A stretch of DNA of 64,000 nt, from NCBI GenBank assembly GCA_964450495.1, contig CAYVFU010000005.1:1-64000 (forward strand), written 5' to 3'. A model generated the notes under the pieces. It was not told the origin of the DNA. It made no database searches and was given only the letters and a program-made list of their open reading frames with translations. Below, piece after piece: positions 37,111-45,922 of the stretch (positions are counted from its first letter, which is position 1; each line of letters opens with the position of its first letter). A program made the position numbers and the translations under genes. The DNA is from CALFUK01 sp964450495. Lineage in GTDB: Bacteria; Bacteroidota; Bacteroidia; Chitinophagales; Saprospiraceae.

Positions 37111-38844
37111 TTAAAATCTATAACTCAATCCTATTCTCGCTTGATTGATGTTTTTCTCTACCTCTTGGTTGATTAGATTTGATAGATAATGTTTGTAGCC
37201 TGCGGAGATTGATAGCGCAGGACTTATGCGAAAGACTAAGTCCATACCAGTGTTAAATTTCCATTCATTGTTAATGGATAATTCGACAGACTCGAATTGA
37301 TTTTGAGTTCTATTGTCTTCTGAAAGAGTATTGACTAAAAATGCATTATCTACAATAAACAAGGATCGGATTGATGGATTGTGAACATAATCTAACCCTC
37401 CGAATACACTTAATCCAAATCTTCTTGAGGCATGCCAATGTGCGTAAATGCCGTTGGTAAGTACATTTAATTTTGAAAGGTTTGATGTAGACAGCTTTTG
37501 CAGAGCGTCTGGATCAAACATGAATTCTGGTTCTTCTGGCTCTCCTGACATAGAACCGGTACCGCCACCATCTGTTTCTGGAGGTGCTGCACCTGTAGGT
37601 CCAGCTGGATCAGCTGTTTCAATTGGGGGAGGCGGTTCAGAGGCTGTATCTTCAGAACTTAAAGGAATTCCTATAGCCTCATTGGGGTCAACATTCGAAT
37701 CAGTAAATCTCAATTGACCATATCCCATCCTATATTCAATTGAAAAGTAAGGCGCCAATTGTTTGGAGTAACCAATAAATCCTTCAAAACCGAAGCCATC
37801 TGAATTTGTAAGATATGTGCCTTGCATTCCTATTGTCAAACCAGAAACTAAAATAGGGTCTAGCTTAGCCTCAGTTTTGACAACTTTCACAAACGGCAAA
37901 GTCATAGCTAAAGGCTCAAATTCAGTGTCTAAAAATGATTTTAACAATGCCAGTCTTTGGATTGAAATGAATTCATTTGTTACAGACGGATACTTGGAAA
38001 TGCTCTCAGCTGTTTTTAAATCGGGGTCTAGAGTAATGTCTTTTAGTGTTGCCTGATTTTGTACAGCGATTCTTCTATCATTGTTGTTTATTGCCAGATT
38101 ACTTTTCGGACTATTTGTGGTCGGGCTACTGTTTTGAGTTTGTAGAGCAGTATCGTTATTTAATCCATCATCAACTGCTATTACATTTGGGTTATTGGCT
38201 TTTGGTTGAGAAGTACTTATGTTTTCAGGAGAATCCAAGGCTGGTGTTGAGTCAATTGTAGATAGCGTGCTAGTCTCAGTTGTGTTGATGGTGTTAAGAG
38301 ACTGAGCATTACTCTGATTTAATGTACTCTTAGTACTGTTATCCGTTACGTCTTTATTTGTCAGTACCTCAATAGTGTTGTTCTGTATTGTATTGGTATA
38401 CTGTTTATTTTCATTCGAATTCGACGTACTGTTTTTTTTGATATTTATACTTTGATTCGAATCACTTATCCTTTTGGCTGTTTCTGTATTTAATCTAGTT
38501 TTTAGGTCGTCCTTAGATTCAATTCCATTATATATTTGTTTAGCACCCCCTTTATCAGTCTTGTTTAATTGTGTGGATTTAGAAGAATTAGTAGCTAAGT
38601 CAGTATTATTAATATCGGCTTCAGATGTTTTTACAATTCCATTATCTGAAATAGCAATGTTCTCTCCAACAGAGTTTTGATTAAGTATAAATGCAAAGAG
38701 TGCAATTGTTGCAATTGCGCCAAGTCCAGTTAAGAAAAAGAAGAACCCTTTACGGCGCTTTTTCTTTTCTGGCATCTCTTTGTCGAGAACCTCAAGCATG
38801 GCTTCCCATCCACGATTTACTATGTCTGCATTATCTTGATGCAT
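37111..38844 (-). CDS. putative anti-sigma/beta-barrel protein spanning both membranes
   Basis: A 577-residue protein with three parts. Residues 1-32 are charged and Lys/Arg-rich (EKKKRRKG) and look cytoplasmic. Residues 33-54 are a single membrane helix (GFFFFLTGLGAIATIALFAFIL). About 240 low-complexity residues rich in Asn, Thr and Ser follow. From about 320 to the end there are alternating strands typical of an outer-membrane barrel (FGFEGFIGYSKQL, FSIEYRMGYGQLRF), with a Pro/Gly-rich loop and a terminal Phe (IGLSYRF). It overlaps the sigma-factor gene by 14 bases. Acting as an anti-sigma factor is an inference from this position; no zinc-binding anti-sigma motif is present. Confidence 0.75.
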   Translation of the reverse strand: MHQDNADIVNRGWEAMLEVLDKEMPEKKKRRKGFFFFLTGLGAIATIALFAFILNQNSVGENIAISDNGIVKTSEADINNTDLATNSSKSTQLNKTDKGGAKQIYNGIESKDDLKTRLNTETAKRISDSNQSINIKKNSTSNSNENKQYTNTIQNNTIEVLTNKDVTDNSTKSTLNQSNAQSLNTINTTETSTLSTIDSTPALDSPENISTSQPKANNPNVIAVDDGLNNDTALQTQNSSPTTNSPKSNLAINNNDRRIAVQNQATLKDITLDPDLKTAESISKYPSVTNEFISIQRLALLKSFLDTEFEPLAMTLPFVKVVKTEAKLDPILVSGLTIGMQGTYLTNSDGFGFEGFIGYSKQLAPYFSIEYRMGYGQLRFTDSNVDPNEAIGIPLSSEDTASEPPPPIETADPAGPTGAAPPETDGGGTGSMSGEPEEPEFMFDPDALQKLSTSNLSKLNVLTNGIYAHWHASRRFGLSVFGGLDYVHNPSIRSLFIVDNAFLVNTLSEDNRTQNQFESVELSINNEWKFNTGMDLVFRISPALSISAGYKHYLSNLINQEVEKNINQARIGLSYRF

Positions 38845-39355
38845 ATCTTTTTCCTATTTTATCTTGCATTAATTTTCTTGCTTCACTGAGGTACCACTTA
38901 CTTGTGTTTTCACTTATGTTTAGTTGGGCGCCAATTTCTTTATGTTTAAATCCTTCAATAGCATACAGATGGAATACCTGTTGGTGTTTGTCTGGTAATT
39001 CTTTGACAAATGTCATGAGATCATCAAAGTATAAACTTGAAGATGCTGTCTCATTGACCAATGGATTATCCTCGAAGACTAAAAACTTGACATCCGTTTT
39101 TTTACTTCTGAAATAATTGCTCACACTATGAAACATAATCTTCCTGATCCACCCTTCAAATGAACCAGCATAGTTGTAGCTATTTATATTTTTAAAAACT
39201 CTTAAAAAGCCATTGTTCAGGATGTCAATCAATTGATCTTCATCTCTTGTATATCTGCTCACCATCCGCTGCATAATCGGGAAGAAATGACGATACAATG
39301 CCTCTTGTGATTGCCGACTATTTTCGCAACACCCACTAATGACTTTTTCGGCCAT
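38831..39355 (-). CDS. ECF-type RNA polymerase sigma factor
   Basis: A sigma-70 family regulator of the extracytoplasmic-function type. The 174-residue form begins at the ATG at 39355; a TTG at 39388 would add 11 residues. Region 2 is visible as LYRHFFPIMQRMVSRYTRDEDQLIDILNNGFLRVFKNINSY and FEGWIRKIMFHSVSNYFR. Region 4 is visible as ELPDKHQQVFHLYAIEGFKHKEIGAQLNISENTSKWYLSEARKLM, the DNA-binding helix-turn-helix. The gene overlaps the barrel protein gene downstream by 14 bases and follows three envelope-protein genes closely, so it probably responds to or controls an envelope function. Confidence 0.92.
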   Translation of the reverse strand: MAEKVISGCCENSRQSQEALYRHFFPIMQRMVSRYTRDEDQLIDILNNGFLRVFKNINSYNYAGSFEGWIRKIMFHSVSNYFRSKKTDVKFLVFEDNPLVNETASSSLYFDDLMTFVKELPDKHQQVFHLYAIEGFKHKEIGAQLNISENTSKWYLSEARKLMQDKIGKRYASR

Positions 39356-39394
39356 CAGACCTCCTATATTCTCCTGTTTTTCTGTCAAAAAATA

Positions 39395-39880
39395 CTATTC
39401 AGGTTTTAAGCTTTCTCTTATATCATTTAGATGTTCAATGAAGTCGCTAATGCTACTTAAATCATCTTCACTACCATACACTATCCGATGTGAAAAATCA
39501 TCAGATCCAGTTATGTGTAAGAATGTATCCAACCCATCAACACATCGATCACAGCTGTTATAGTTTAACTTTTGAAAACTTGATATTGGCAGAGAATTAA
39601 TCAATATCAAATACTCTTCTTGTGTTATGGGTTCCTTGGTCTGGAAATCAGTACCTGAACAAAATTCCTTCAGTGTATAATCCAGATCTAAATTCATTGT
39701 TATACTCATAGAGTCTGAATAGCCACACAACCCACCAAAACTTCCGAAATAAATGTCATACCTTTTAGGATCAAACTCTTCTACTACACTTGTCGTGCTA
39801 TCATCACACGATATAAAAATAAGGCCAGTCAATAATGATATAGCAGTAAATAAGCTTGTTTTCTTCATTACGTCTTTCAT
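39395..39880 (-). CDS. small lipoprotein of unknown function
   Basis: A 161-residue lipoprotein with a clear signal and lipobox (LLTGLIFISC). The mature part has four further Cys residues in two groups (GGLCGYSD and a later FCSG; CDRC), which could form disulfides. No family was recognised. Its ATG overlaps the TAA of the upstream barrel gene as TAATG, so the two are probably translated together. The gene lies within a tight operon that ends with a sigma factor and its putative partner. Confidence 0.75.
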   Translation of the reverse strand: MKDVMKKTSLFTAISLLTGLIFISCDDSTTSVVEEFDPKRYDIYFGSFGGLCGYSDSMSITMNLDLDYTLKEFCSGTDFQTKEPITQEEYLILINSLPISSFQKLNYNSCDRCVDGLDTFLHITGSDDFSHRIVYGSEDDLSSISDFIEHLNDIRESLKPE

Positions 39881-40635
39881 TATATTAGAATTCCAAATCT
39901 TAATGTTAAACGCCTATATGTCAACCGCTGCTCATGCGTAGTTTGCGGGTTCCATCGGTCTAAATAAGTAAAGCTTGCTTTCTGAAATTTATACCCAAGA
40001 TCCATAGTATATTTCAGTTTTCCATCACCAAATCGCACACCAATTGCCGGATAGAGTAACAAACCTCCTTTACCATCAATAATACCTAAATCTCTATTTT
40101 CTCTAGCAAAGGAATAACCAACTCCAAGAGAATAATACAGACTCGTGTTTACTGGCTGTAAGTAGCCTGAGAATTCTGCAAAAACTGGTATGACTTCTTC
40201 GCCGCTATCATTCACCAATTTATCATAACCCACTCCAATTCCAACACCAAGCAATCTATTGGTTCTGTAACCTGCTAGAAAAGAAAATCCATATCCTGGT
40301 GTATCATTAAATCGTCCACCATTATTGCCAACTAAGCCTTGGATTCTCCATGCATAGTATATGCCTGCTTCATTGAATGTATATGAAGGACCCGTTTCTA
40401 ATGCCATCAAAGATTTCTGAACTACTTTGTCGACTGATTTTGCGGGAAATTCAAATATGCTTCCTGCCGTACTTTTTAAATACAGCTTCGTCTCGTAATC
40501 CCATTTTTGAATATAGCCCTCCATTTTGGATCCATCTTTAAGGTATACAACCATTAATTCTGAATCAGCTTCTTGTGCCAATAATCCTACAGAAGACATT
40601 ATCAGTATTAGGAATAACTTTGTAATTCGTTTCAT
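39880..40635 (-). CDS. outer-membrane beta-barrel protein
   Basis: A 251-residue protein with a signal peptide (ITKLFLILIMSSVGLLAQ). A short beta domain of about 50 residues comes first (VVYLKDGSKMEGYIQKWDYETKLYLKS), resembling a small SH3-like or LSm-like strand set. A barrel follows, with alternating strands (YGFSFLAGYRTNRLLGVGIGVGYDKL, LYYSLGVGYSFARE, KYTMDLGYKFQ), ending LTLRFGILI. It belongs to the operon 41938 to 37111: four bases separate it from the LVIVD gene upstream, and it overlaps the lipoprotein gene downstream by one base. No transport substrate is suggested. Confidence 0.82.
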   Translation of the reverse strand: MKRITKLFLILIMSSVGLLAQEADSELMVVYLKDGSKMEGYIQKWDYETKLYLKSTAGSIFEFPAKSVDKVVQKSLMALETGPSYTFNEAGIYYAWRIQGLVGNNGGRFNDTPGYGFSFLAGYRTNRLLGVGIGVGYDKLVNDSGEEVIPVFAEFSGYLQPVNTSLYYSLGVGYSFARENRDLGIIDGKGGLLLYPAIGVRFGDGKLKYTMDLGYKFQKASFTYLDRWNPQTTHEQRLTYRRLTLRFGILI

Positions 40636-40639
40636 TGGA

Positions 40640-41938
40640 TTAAAATTCTCGGTTAACAGTAATTTTACTCATCAATTCCAAATCATCTTTATCAGAAGAA
40701 TCGTATTGATATAATCCATCATCTCCAATAATCAGAATATGATCTTCACTTAGAGATATTACGTCAAATGCATGTATATCTTCCAAATGTTCTTTTCTGT
40801 TATCTGGAATTCTTGCAAGGTCAGTTTTGTCAAACACCTTCATTCCCCATTCACCTTCACATATATATAAGTGATCACCTCTGACAGACAGACCATGTGG
40901 GTTATCCATTTGGTGAGTGTGTAACAATGTAGGATTCAAAACATCTGAAACATCAACAACATCTAATTGATTATTGAAGGATTCGCATGCAGTACCATCT
41001 CTTAGTGTGACAAATGCTGTCGTACCCTGAACAAAGACTGGGTCGCATGCACGTGCATGTTCAAACTTTGACAAGAACCGAGGACTTTCAGGATTCTCAT
41101 TATCATAAATGAACATACCGTTATTGGCTCCTATAAAAAGAAAATCATTGTATGGGAATAAAGTTTCTATTCCCCATTCAATTGTTTGCTCATTTACATT
41201 CTGTGGTTTATCAGCCCTTTCAAGATCATAAACGTATAAATTGAATTGGTCAATCGCATACAAATGATCTTTGGCAATACTGATTCTAGCAAGTGAACCG
41301 CCAATACCAGCACCACCTGCTGCGTCTCCTGCCGCACCTTGTGGCCCAGCTGGTATACCAATAGCTCCATCAAATGCCACATCAACAAATATTTCTTCAC
41401 CTCTGTTAAAGATTCCAGAGTCAACATTAATGTCCGAACAATCTAACTCAACAAAATTTTCAGTTTCGACATAATCAACTAAAACGCCACGTTCATCTTG
41501 TATACCAAACTGGCCTTGAAATATATTTTCTTCTCTGCATGTCTGAGTGATGTTGTCAAGATCTCGTATGTCTAAGGTTACTAAATCCATATAGGAATCT
41601 GCATACAAAAATCCATCTTTAGCAGCAATATCTACATTACCTGGAATAGTAATAAATCCGATATTTTGAGGAGATTCTGGATTAGCATTGTCAATAATAT
41701 GAATGCCTTCCTTTAATTCATTTACGAATATCGTGTTGTTATAAAAGTACATTTTTCCTGGTGCTCGTAGTTCTCTAGCAGCTTCTCTTTGAGGTACAGC
41801 TCTGATGTCTTCAAGTGTTACAAATCGTGGAGTAATCTGTACAAAGGTCGTTGTTTCATCGCACGAATCTTTTAGACAAGATGTAAATGAAAGTGAACCA
41901 ACAATTAAAATAAGTAAGTAGTAATGTATCTTCTTCAT
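40640..41938 (-). CDS. LVIVD-repeat lipoprotein
   Basis: A 432-residue lipoprotein. The ATG at 41938 is chosen over an upstream TTG because it opens on a signal peptide with the lipobox SLSFTSC. The body is a beta-propeller-like series of LVIVD units, for example GIHIIDNANPESPQNIGFI, VTLDIRDLD, MFIYDNENPESPRFLSKF, LDVVDVSDVLNPTLLHTH and MKVFDKTD. Such repeats occur in surface proteins of Bacteroidota; their ligand is unknown. One loop carries an unusual Gly/Ala/Pro stretch (GIPAGPQGAAGDAAGGAGIG). It is the first gene of the five-gene minus-strand operon. Confidence 0.88.
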   Translation of the reverse strand: MKKIHYYLLILIVGSLSFTSCLKDSCDETTTFVQITPRFVTLEDIRAVPQREAARELRAPGKMYFYNNTIFVNELKEGIHIIDNANPESPQNIGFITIPGNVDIAAKDGFLYADSYMDLVTLDIRDLDNITQTCREENIFQGQFGIQDERGVLVDYVETENFVELDCSDINVDSGIFNRGEEIFVDVAFDGAIGIPAGPQGAAGDAAGGAGIGGSLARISIAKDHLYAIDQFNLYVYDLERADKPQNVNEQTIEWGIETLFPYNDFLFIGANNGMFIYDNENPESPRFLSKFEHARACDPVFVQGTTAFVTLRDGTACESFNNQLDVVDVSDVLNPTLLHTHQMDNPHGLSVRGDHLYICEGEWGMKVFDKTDLARIPDNRKEHLEDIHAFDVISLSEDHILIIGDDGLYQYDSSDKDDLELMSKITVNREF

Positions 41939-42119
41939 TTTTAATGTTTTATACTCTGATAGACCCAACTAAAAGTAAAAAGGTTGGTAATCCTGATAAA
42001 AAATTATTTAACACAACATAAGTTATTGATTTTCAATGAATAGTGTAAGGATTAATTTGTTTGGATTTGATTTTTTTTAATTTAACGTAAGATGATGTTT
42101 AAAACGACGTTACTTTTAT

Positions 42120-43247
42120 ATGAGAGACCTACTCATCTTTCTGTTTTGCTCGACTCCCTTTCTGGGAATAGGACAAGATTCATTTGATTCATTATTCTAC
42201 AAGTCAAACCTGGCTATTTATTTTGAGACGGATTCTTTTACATTAAAGGATCACCATATAGAATCTTTAGACAGTTTTCTATCTCAATCAATGGATACAA
42301 TGGTTGCCTATTCTATTCAAGCACACACAGATGATGTCGGGTCTACAGAGTACAATGATGAATTGTCCAATCAGAGAGGGAATTCTGTATTGTCCTATTT
42401 GCATTTAAAAGGTGTTCCTTCAGAAAATATAAAAGCAAAATACCATGGAGAATTAATGCCCATCGCTTCTAACGAATCTGAAGATGGAAGACAAAAAAAT
42501 AGAAGAGCAACAATTCGGAAATACCACGTTAAAGAAATGCAGTGGATTACTGGTGTTTTAAAAGATAGTGTCAATCAAGTTGGAATAGAAGCTTCGATCA
42601 AACTACACTCTAGAACAATACAAACAGAAACGACTTCAGATTCAACTGGATTTTTTCGTATTGCAGGACCTGCAGGAGAAGTAGTCGGATTAGATGTGAG
42701 AGCCAAAGGGTATTTATTACATACGCACATGATGAAAGTCACCCCTTTGAGTGCAAAGAAACCAGTTAAACTATATGTACCCAAAATTGAAATTGGTAAA
42801 TCAATCCGCTTGTCTAAATTATTCTTTGAAGGGAATAAAGACATTTTGGTAGAGAAGTCATTAGAGGTCATGGACGAATTGTATTTATTTATGTCAGAAA
42901 ATAGTGAGATGTGTGTAGAAATAAGTGGCCACACTAATTTACCCAATGAAGATCCTGTTGATAAAGAAAGTTGGAATTATTATTTATCGGTAGCCAGAGC
43001 AAAAAAAATAAATGATATTCTAATTGGGAAAAATATTGTAAAAAGTCGAATGAATTATAAGGGATTTGGTAATTGGAAAATGTTGTACCCAAAAGCGACA
43101 ACGGAAAGTCAAGCAGCTAAAAATAGAAGAGTAGAATTAAAAATTATCGAATGCGATAAGGTAAGTAGCGCTTTCAACGATAAGGTGCCTCCAGATTTAG
43201 ATTTCTCAACGGGATTACGTCAAATAAAATCGACAAAAGTCAACTAA
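42120..43247 (+). CDS. protein with two OmpA-like peptidoglycan-binding domains
   Basis: A 375-residue exported protein with a signal peptide (LLIFLFCSTPFLGIGQ). The first OmpA-like domain (about 25-130) has IYFETDSFTL, AHTDDVGSTEYNDELSNQRGNSVLSYL and the closing RQKNRRATI. A small carboxypeptidase-regulatory-like beta domain sits in the middle (GVLKDSVNQVGIEASIKL). The second OmpA-like domain (about 230-355) has FFEGNKDILVEKSLE, ISGHTN, SVARAKKINDIL and AAKNRRVEL. Such domains hold the cell wall; having two in one chain could link strands or add binding strength. It is convergent with the DUF1080 gene 23 bases away. Confidence 0.9.
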   Translation: MRDLLIFLFCSTPFLGIGQDSFDSLFYKSNLAIYFETDSFTLKDHHIESLDSFLSQSMDTMVAYSIQAHTDDVGSTEYNDELSNQRGNSVLSYLHLKGVPSENIKAKYHGELMPIASNESEDGRQKNRRATIRKYHVKEMQWITGVLKDSVNQVGIEASIKLHSRTIQTETTSDSTGFFRIAGPAGEVVGLDVRAKGYLLHTHMMKVTPLSAKKPVKLYVPKIEIGKSIRLSKLFFEGNKDILVEKSLEVMDELYLFMSENSEMCVEISGHTNLPNEDPVDKESWNYYLSVARAKKINDILIGKNIVKSRMNYKGFGNWKMLYPKATTESQAAKNRRVELKIIECDKVSSAFNDKVPPDLDFSTGLRQIKSTKVN

Positions 43248-43270
43248 ACATATGTTAGAAAAAGAATGGT

Positions 43271-43894
43271 TTATAAACTTTCTGGATCGTCCAGATCTTT
43301 AGTCCATATATTGACATTTCTCCACCTGACTTTTATGCCGCCTCCTGCGCTGATTTGCAAAGCAATTTTTCCTCTAGCTTCCCCAATTTTGATGTCATTA
43401 ATTTCTAAGAGATCTCGACCGTTTAATGTCGTTTTTACCATGTTGTCGATAGCTGTTATTTTCAGTTTGTTCCATTCTCCCATTTTTAAAGAATTGGTAC
43501 CTCCAGAAGTGGGTTTCACCAACCATCCTCGACCATTAGATTCCCAAATACCACCGGTAGAACTCCCAGGTCCTGCAACTTCTGCTTGCCAACCCGTTAT
43601 GTCAACACCATCAAGAGCAGATCTGAAAAAAACACCACTATTGCCATCCATCTCTTGCAGAAATTCTAGCTCGAGTATGAAATCTTTATATCTACGCCTA
43701 GTTGCTAAATAACCATATTCCTCATCTGGACCACTTTCTGCTACAATTTCTCCGTTGTCAACATACCATTTTTCTGTTCCATAAATTTTCCAACCATGTA
43801 AATTTTTACCGTTGAAAATAGATTTCTTAACAAACTGGCTTTTACATCCTAATTGCAGAAAGCACAGGACGGTGAATAGACATATATACCTCAT
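43271..43894 (-). CDS. DUF1080 lipoprotein (3-keto-glucoside hydrolase-like)
   Basis: A 207-residue lipoprotein with a lipobox at LQLGC. The DUF1080 jelly-roll pattern is clear: SIFNGKNLHGWKIYG, WYVDNGEIVA, YKDFILELEFLQEMDGNSGVFFRS, GWQAEV, and closing IALQISAGGGIKVRWRNVNI. Members of this family, also named 3-keto-disaccharide hydrolase, bind or cleave oxidised sugars outside the cell; activity varies and is not proven here. No sugar-oxidising partner gene is nearby. Confidence 0.92.
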   Translation of the reverse strand: MRYICLFTVLCFLQLGCKSQFVKKSIFNGKNLHGWKIYGTEKWYVDNGEIVAESGPDEEYGYLATRRRYKDFILELEFLQEMDGNSGVFFRSALDGVDITGWQAEVAGPGSSTGGIWESNGRGWLVKPTSGGTNSLKMGEWNKLKITAIDNMVKTTLNGRDLLEINDIKIGEARGKIALQISAGGGIKVRWRNVNIWTKDLDDPESL

Positions 43895-44169
43895 AATACC
43901 CTTAGTAAACTGAGGTAAAGATACAAGAATTCATAATAAATCAGTTTTAACAATTGGCTTATAAAGATCACTGTCAAATAAACTGACTGATCTCTAATCT
44001 CAAATTGCTTGCTAACGGTGTTGAAATAGGTGATCACTTCCAATCTATGCACAGTATGACTGAAGCTTAAACCTCTAAGCGAATAAGAAAAGTTAACATC
44101 ATCTTTTACGTTTGAATAGCTTATCTCAGCGAAAAAGAATAGATTTATAACCTAATCATTCTAAATCAT

Positions 44170-45438
44170 ATGGAATCATCAGTAAGAAACAGGTCAACTG
44201 AATTTATGGAGCTTGAAGAACGCTACGGTGCGCATAATTATCATCCGCTTCCAGTTGTCTTAAGTAGGGGAGAAGGGGTTTATGTTTGGGATGCTGATGG
44301 CAAACAATATTATGATTTCTTATCTGCTTATTCAGCAGTGAACCAAGGACACTGCCATCCCAGAATTGTAGAAGCCTTAAAGAGTCAGTCAGAAGTATTG
44401 ACATTAACATCAAGAGCATTTTACAATGATCAGCTGGGACCTTATGAAAAGTATATAACCAAATACTTCGATTACGATAAAGTGCTTCCAATGAATACTG
44501 GAGTAGAGGCCGTAGAAACAGCTCTCAAACTTTGTCGAAAATGGGCCTATACAGTAAAAGGTATTCCACAAAATGAAGCCATCATTATCTTTGCCAAAGG
44601 TAATTTTCATGGAAGAACACTCTCTGTCATCTCAGCTTCAGTTGACCCTGACGCCAGGAATGATTACGGTCCATTTATGACAGGTTATCAGTTGATAGAT
44701 TACAATGATATCGATGCATTAAAGCTCGCTTTAGAAAATAAACATGTTGCAGGCTTTATTGTAGAACCAATTCAAGGAGAGGCTGGCGTATTTGTACCAG
44801 ATGAAGGCTATCTGAAAACAGCCTACGATATGTGTAAGGAGAAAAATGTGTTGTTTATCGCCGATGAAGTACAGACAGGAATCGCTCGTACAGGAAAGTT
44901 ATTAGCAACTTGCGGCAATTGTGGGTGTGGAGATTCATGTCTTAGAAAACCAGAAATAAAACCAGATATTTTGGTTTTGGGCAAAGCATTGTCAGGAGGT
45001 GTATTTCCAGTATCAGCTGTATTGGCGAATGACAACATTATGATGACTATGAAGCCAGGAGAGCATGGATCAACCTTTGGAGGGAATCCGTTGGCTTGTG
45101 CTGTTGCTATAGCAGCATTGGATGTCATAGAAGATGAGCAATTGCAAGCAAATGCAGAAAAGCTAGGCATTAGGTTTAGAAAGAGAATGCAAACTCTAGT
45201 TGATAAATCGAATCTTGTTAATCTCGTTAGAGGCAAAGGTTTACTCAATGCCATCGTTATCAATGATACTGAAGACAGTAAAACGGCATGGAATATCTGT
45301 GTTGCACTAAAAGAAAATGGTCTTCTAGCAAAACCTACTCACGGAAACATCATTCGTTTTGCTCCTCCTTTAGTCATGACAGAAGAGCAATTGGATGATT
45401 GTTGCGACATTATTGAAAAGACTATTTTGGAATTTTAA
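44170..45438 (+). CDS. rocD: ornithine-oxo-acid transaminase with a four-Cys insert
   Basis: A PLP enzyme that converts ornithine and 2-oxoglutarate to glutamate semialdehyde and glutamate. The class-III aminotransferase pattern is clear: YYDFLSAYSAVNQGHCHPRI, MNTGVEAVETALKLCRKW, IADEVQTGIARTGKLL, the PLP Lys272 in LVLGKALSGGVFPVSAV, and GSTFGGNPLACAVA. Between the TGKLL segment and the lysine strand there is a short Cys-rich stretch, CGNCGCGDSC (Cys248, 251, 253 and 257), where other enzymes I remember have a plain loop. It could bind a metal or act as a redox switch. Cytoplasmic. Confidence 0.93.
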   Translation: MESSVRNRSTEFMELEERYGAHNYHPLPVVLSRGEGVYVWDADGKQYYDFLSAYSAVNQGHCHPRIVEALKSQSEVLTLTSRAFYNDQLGPYEKYITKYFDYDKVLPMNTGVEAVETALKLCRKWAYTVKGIPQNEAIIIFAKGNFHGRTLSVISASVDPDARNDYGPFMTGYQLIDYNDIDALKLALENKHVAGFIVEPIQGEAGVFVPDEGYLKTAYDMCKEKNVLFIADEVQTGIARTGKLLATCGNCGCGDSCLRKPEIKPDILVLGKALSGGVFPVSAVLANDNIMMTMKPGEHGSTFGGNPLACAVAIAALDVIEDEQLQANAEKLGIRFRKRMQTLVDKSNLVNLVRGKGLLNAIVINDTEDSKTAWNICVALKENGLLAKPTHGNIIRFAPPLVMTEEQLDDCCDIIEKTILEF

Positions 45439-45922
45439 CCAGAGAATCTCGTCCAAAGCTAATAGGTTATTTATAGAATATAGATAGTTCTTATTGTTAA
45501 GCTTCTATCAGCGTAGCTAAATTTTACCTGATATTGCTTTAAGCGTGACTTCTATATATTAATAGAAGTAAGTCGTATTTTAAACTCATATTCTATGGAT
45601 CACACTTTACAGATCATTGTTCACATCTAATACCTATTATTAAGATTTAGGTTCCATACTCTAAAACCCCATATAAAGCAGCTTTTCTAATGAATAGTTA
45701 TGTATAATAAATATTTATCTACGTATAAATTGAATTTTATTTTATGTGTAAAACATTGATAAATAATGAGATATAGATGTGTAAAATTATAATTCAAATA
45801 AAAAAAGTACATATTATAATTATTTAAATATATAATTTTTATATATTTGATCCGATAACTAGATAGAGTAGCGTAAGACCTTAGTCAACCGGTAGCTCTA
45901 AATCTTGATAAAGAAAAACCTG
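45439..45922. other. 484-bp AT-rich intergenic region
   Basis: No gene is visible. The region is very AT-rich near 45,720-45,850. It holds a perfect 8-bp inverted repeat, ACTTCTAT at 45548-45555 and ATAGAAGT at 45562-45569, around a six-base centre, without a following T run, so an operator is more likely than a terminator. A -7 type element lies at 45842. The 5' leader of the giant gene would be about 65 bases. Confidence 0.6.
45842..45849 (+). promoter_or_regulatory. -7 element upstream of the first giant Cys-repeat gene
   Basis: TATATTTG, an exact TAnnTTTG match, 73 bases before the ATG at 45923. The same eight bases precede gyrA and the giant gene at 62533. No good -33 element was found. 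Confidence 0.42.

Noticed and set aside
45905..45922. TTG start for the first giant gene
   Set aside because: An ATG six codons later gives the same signal sequence and is the more likely start.
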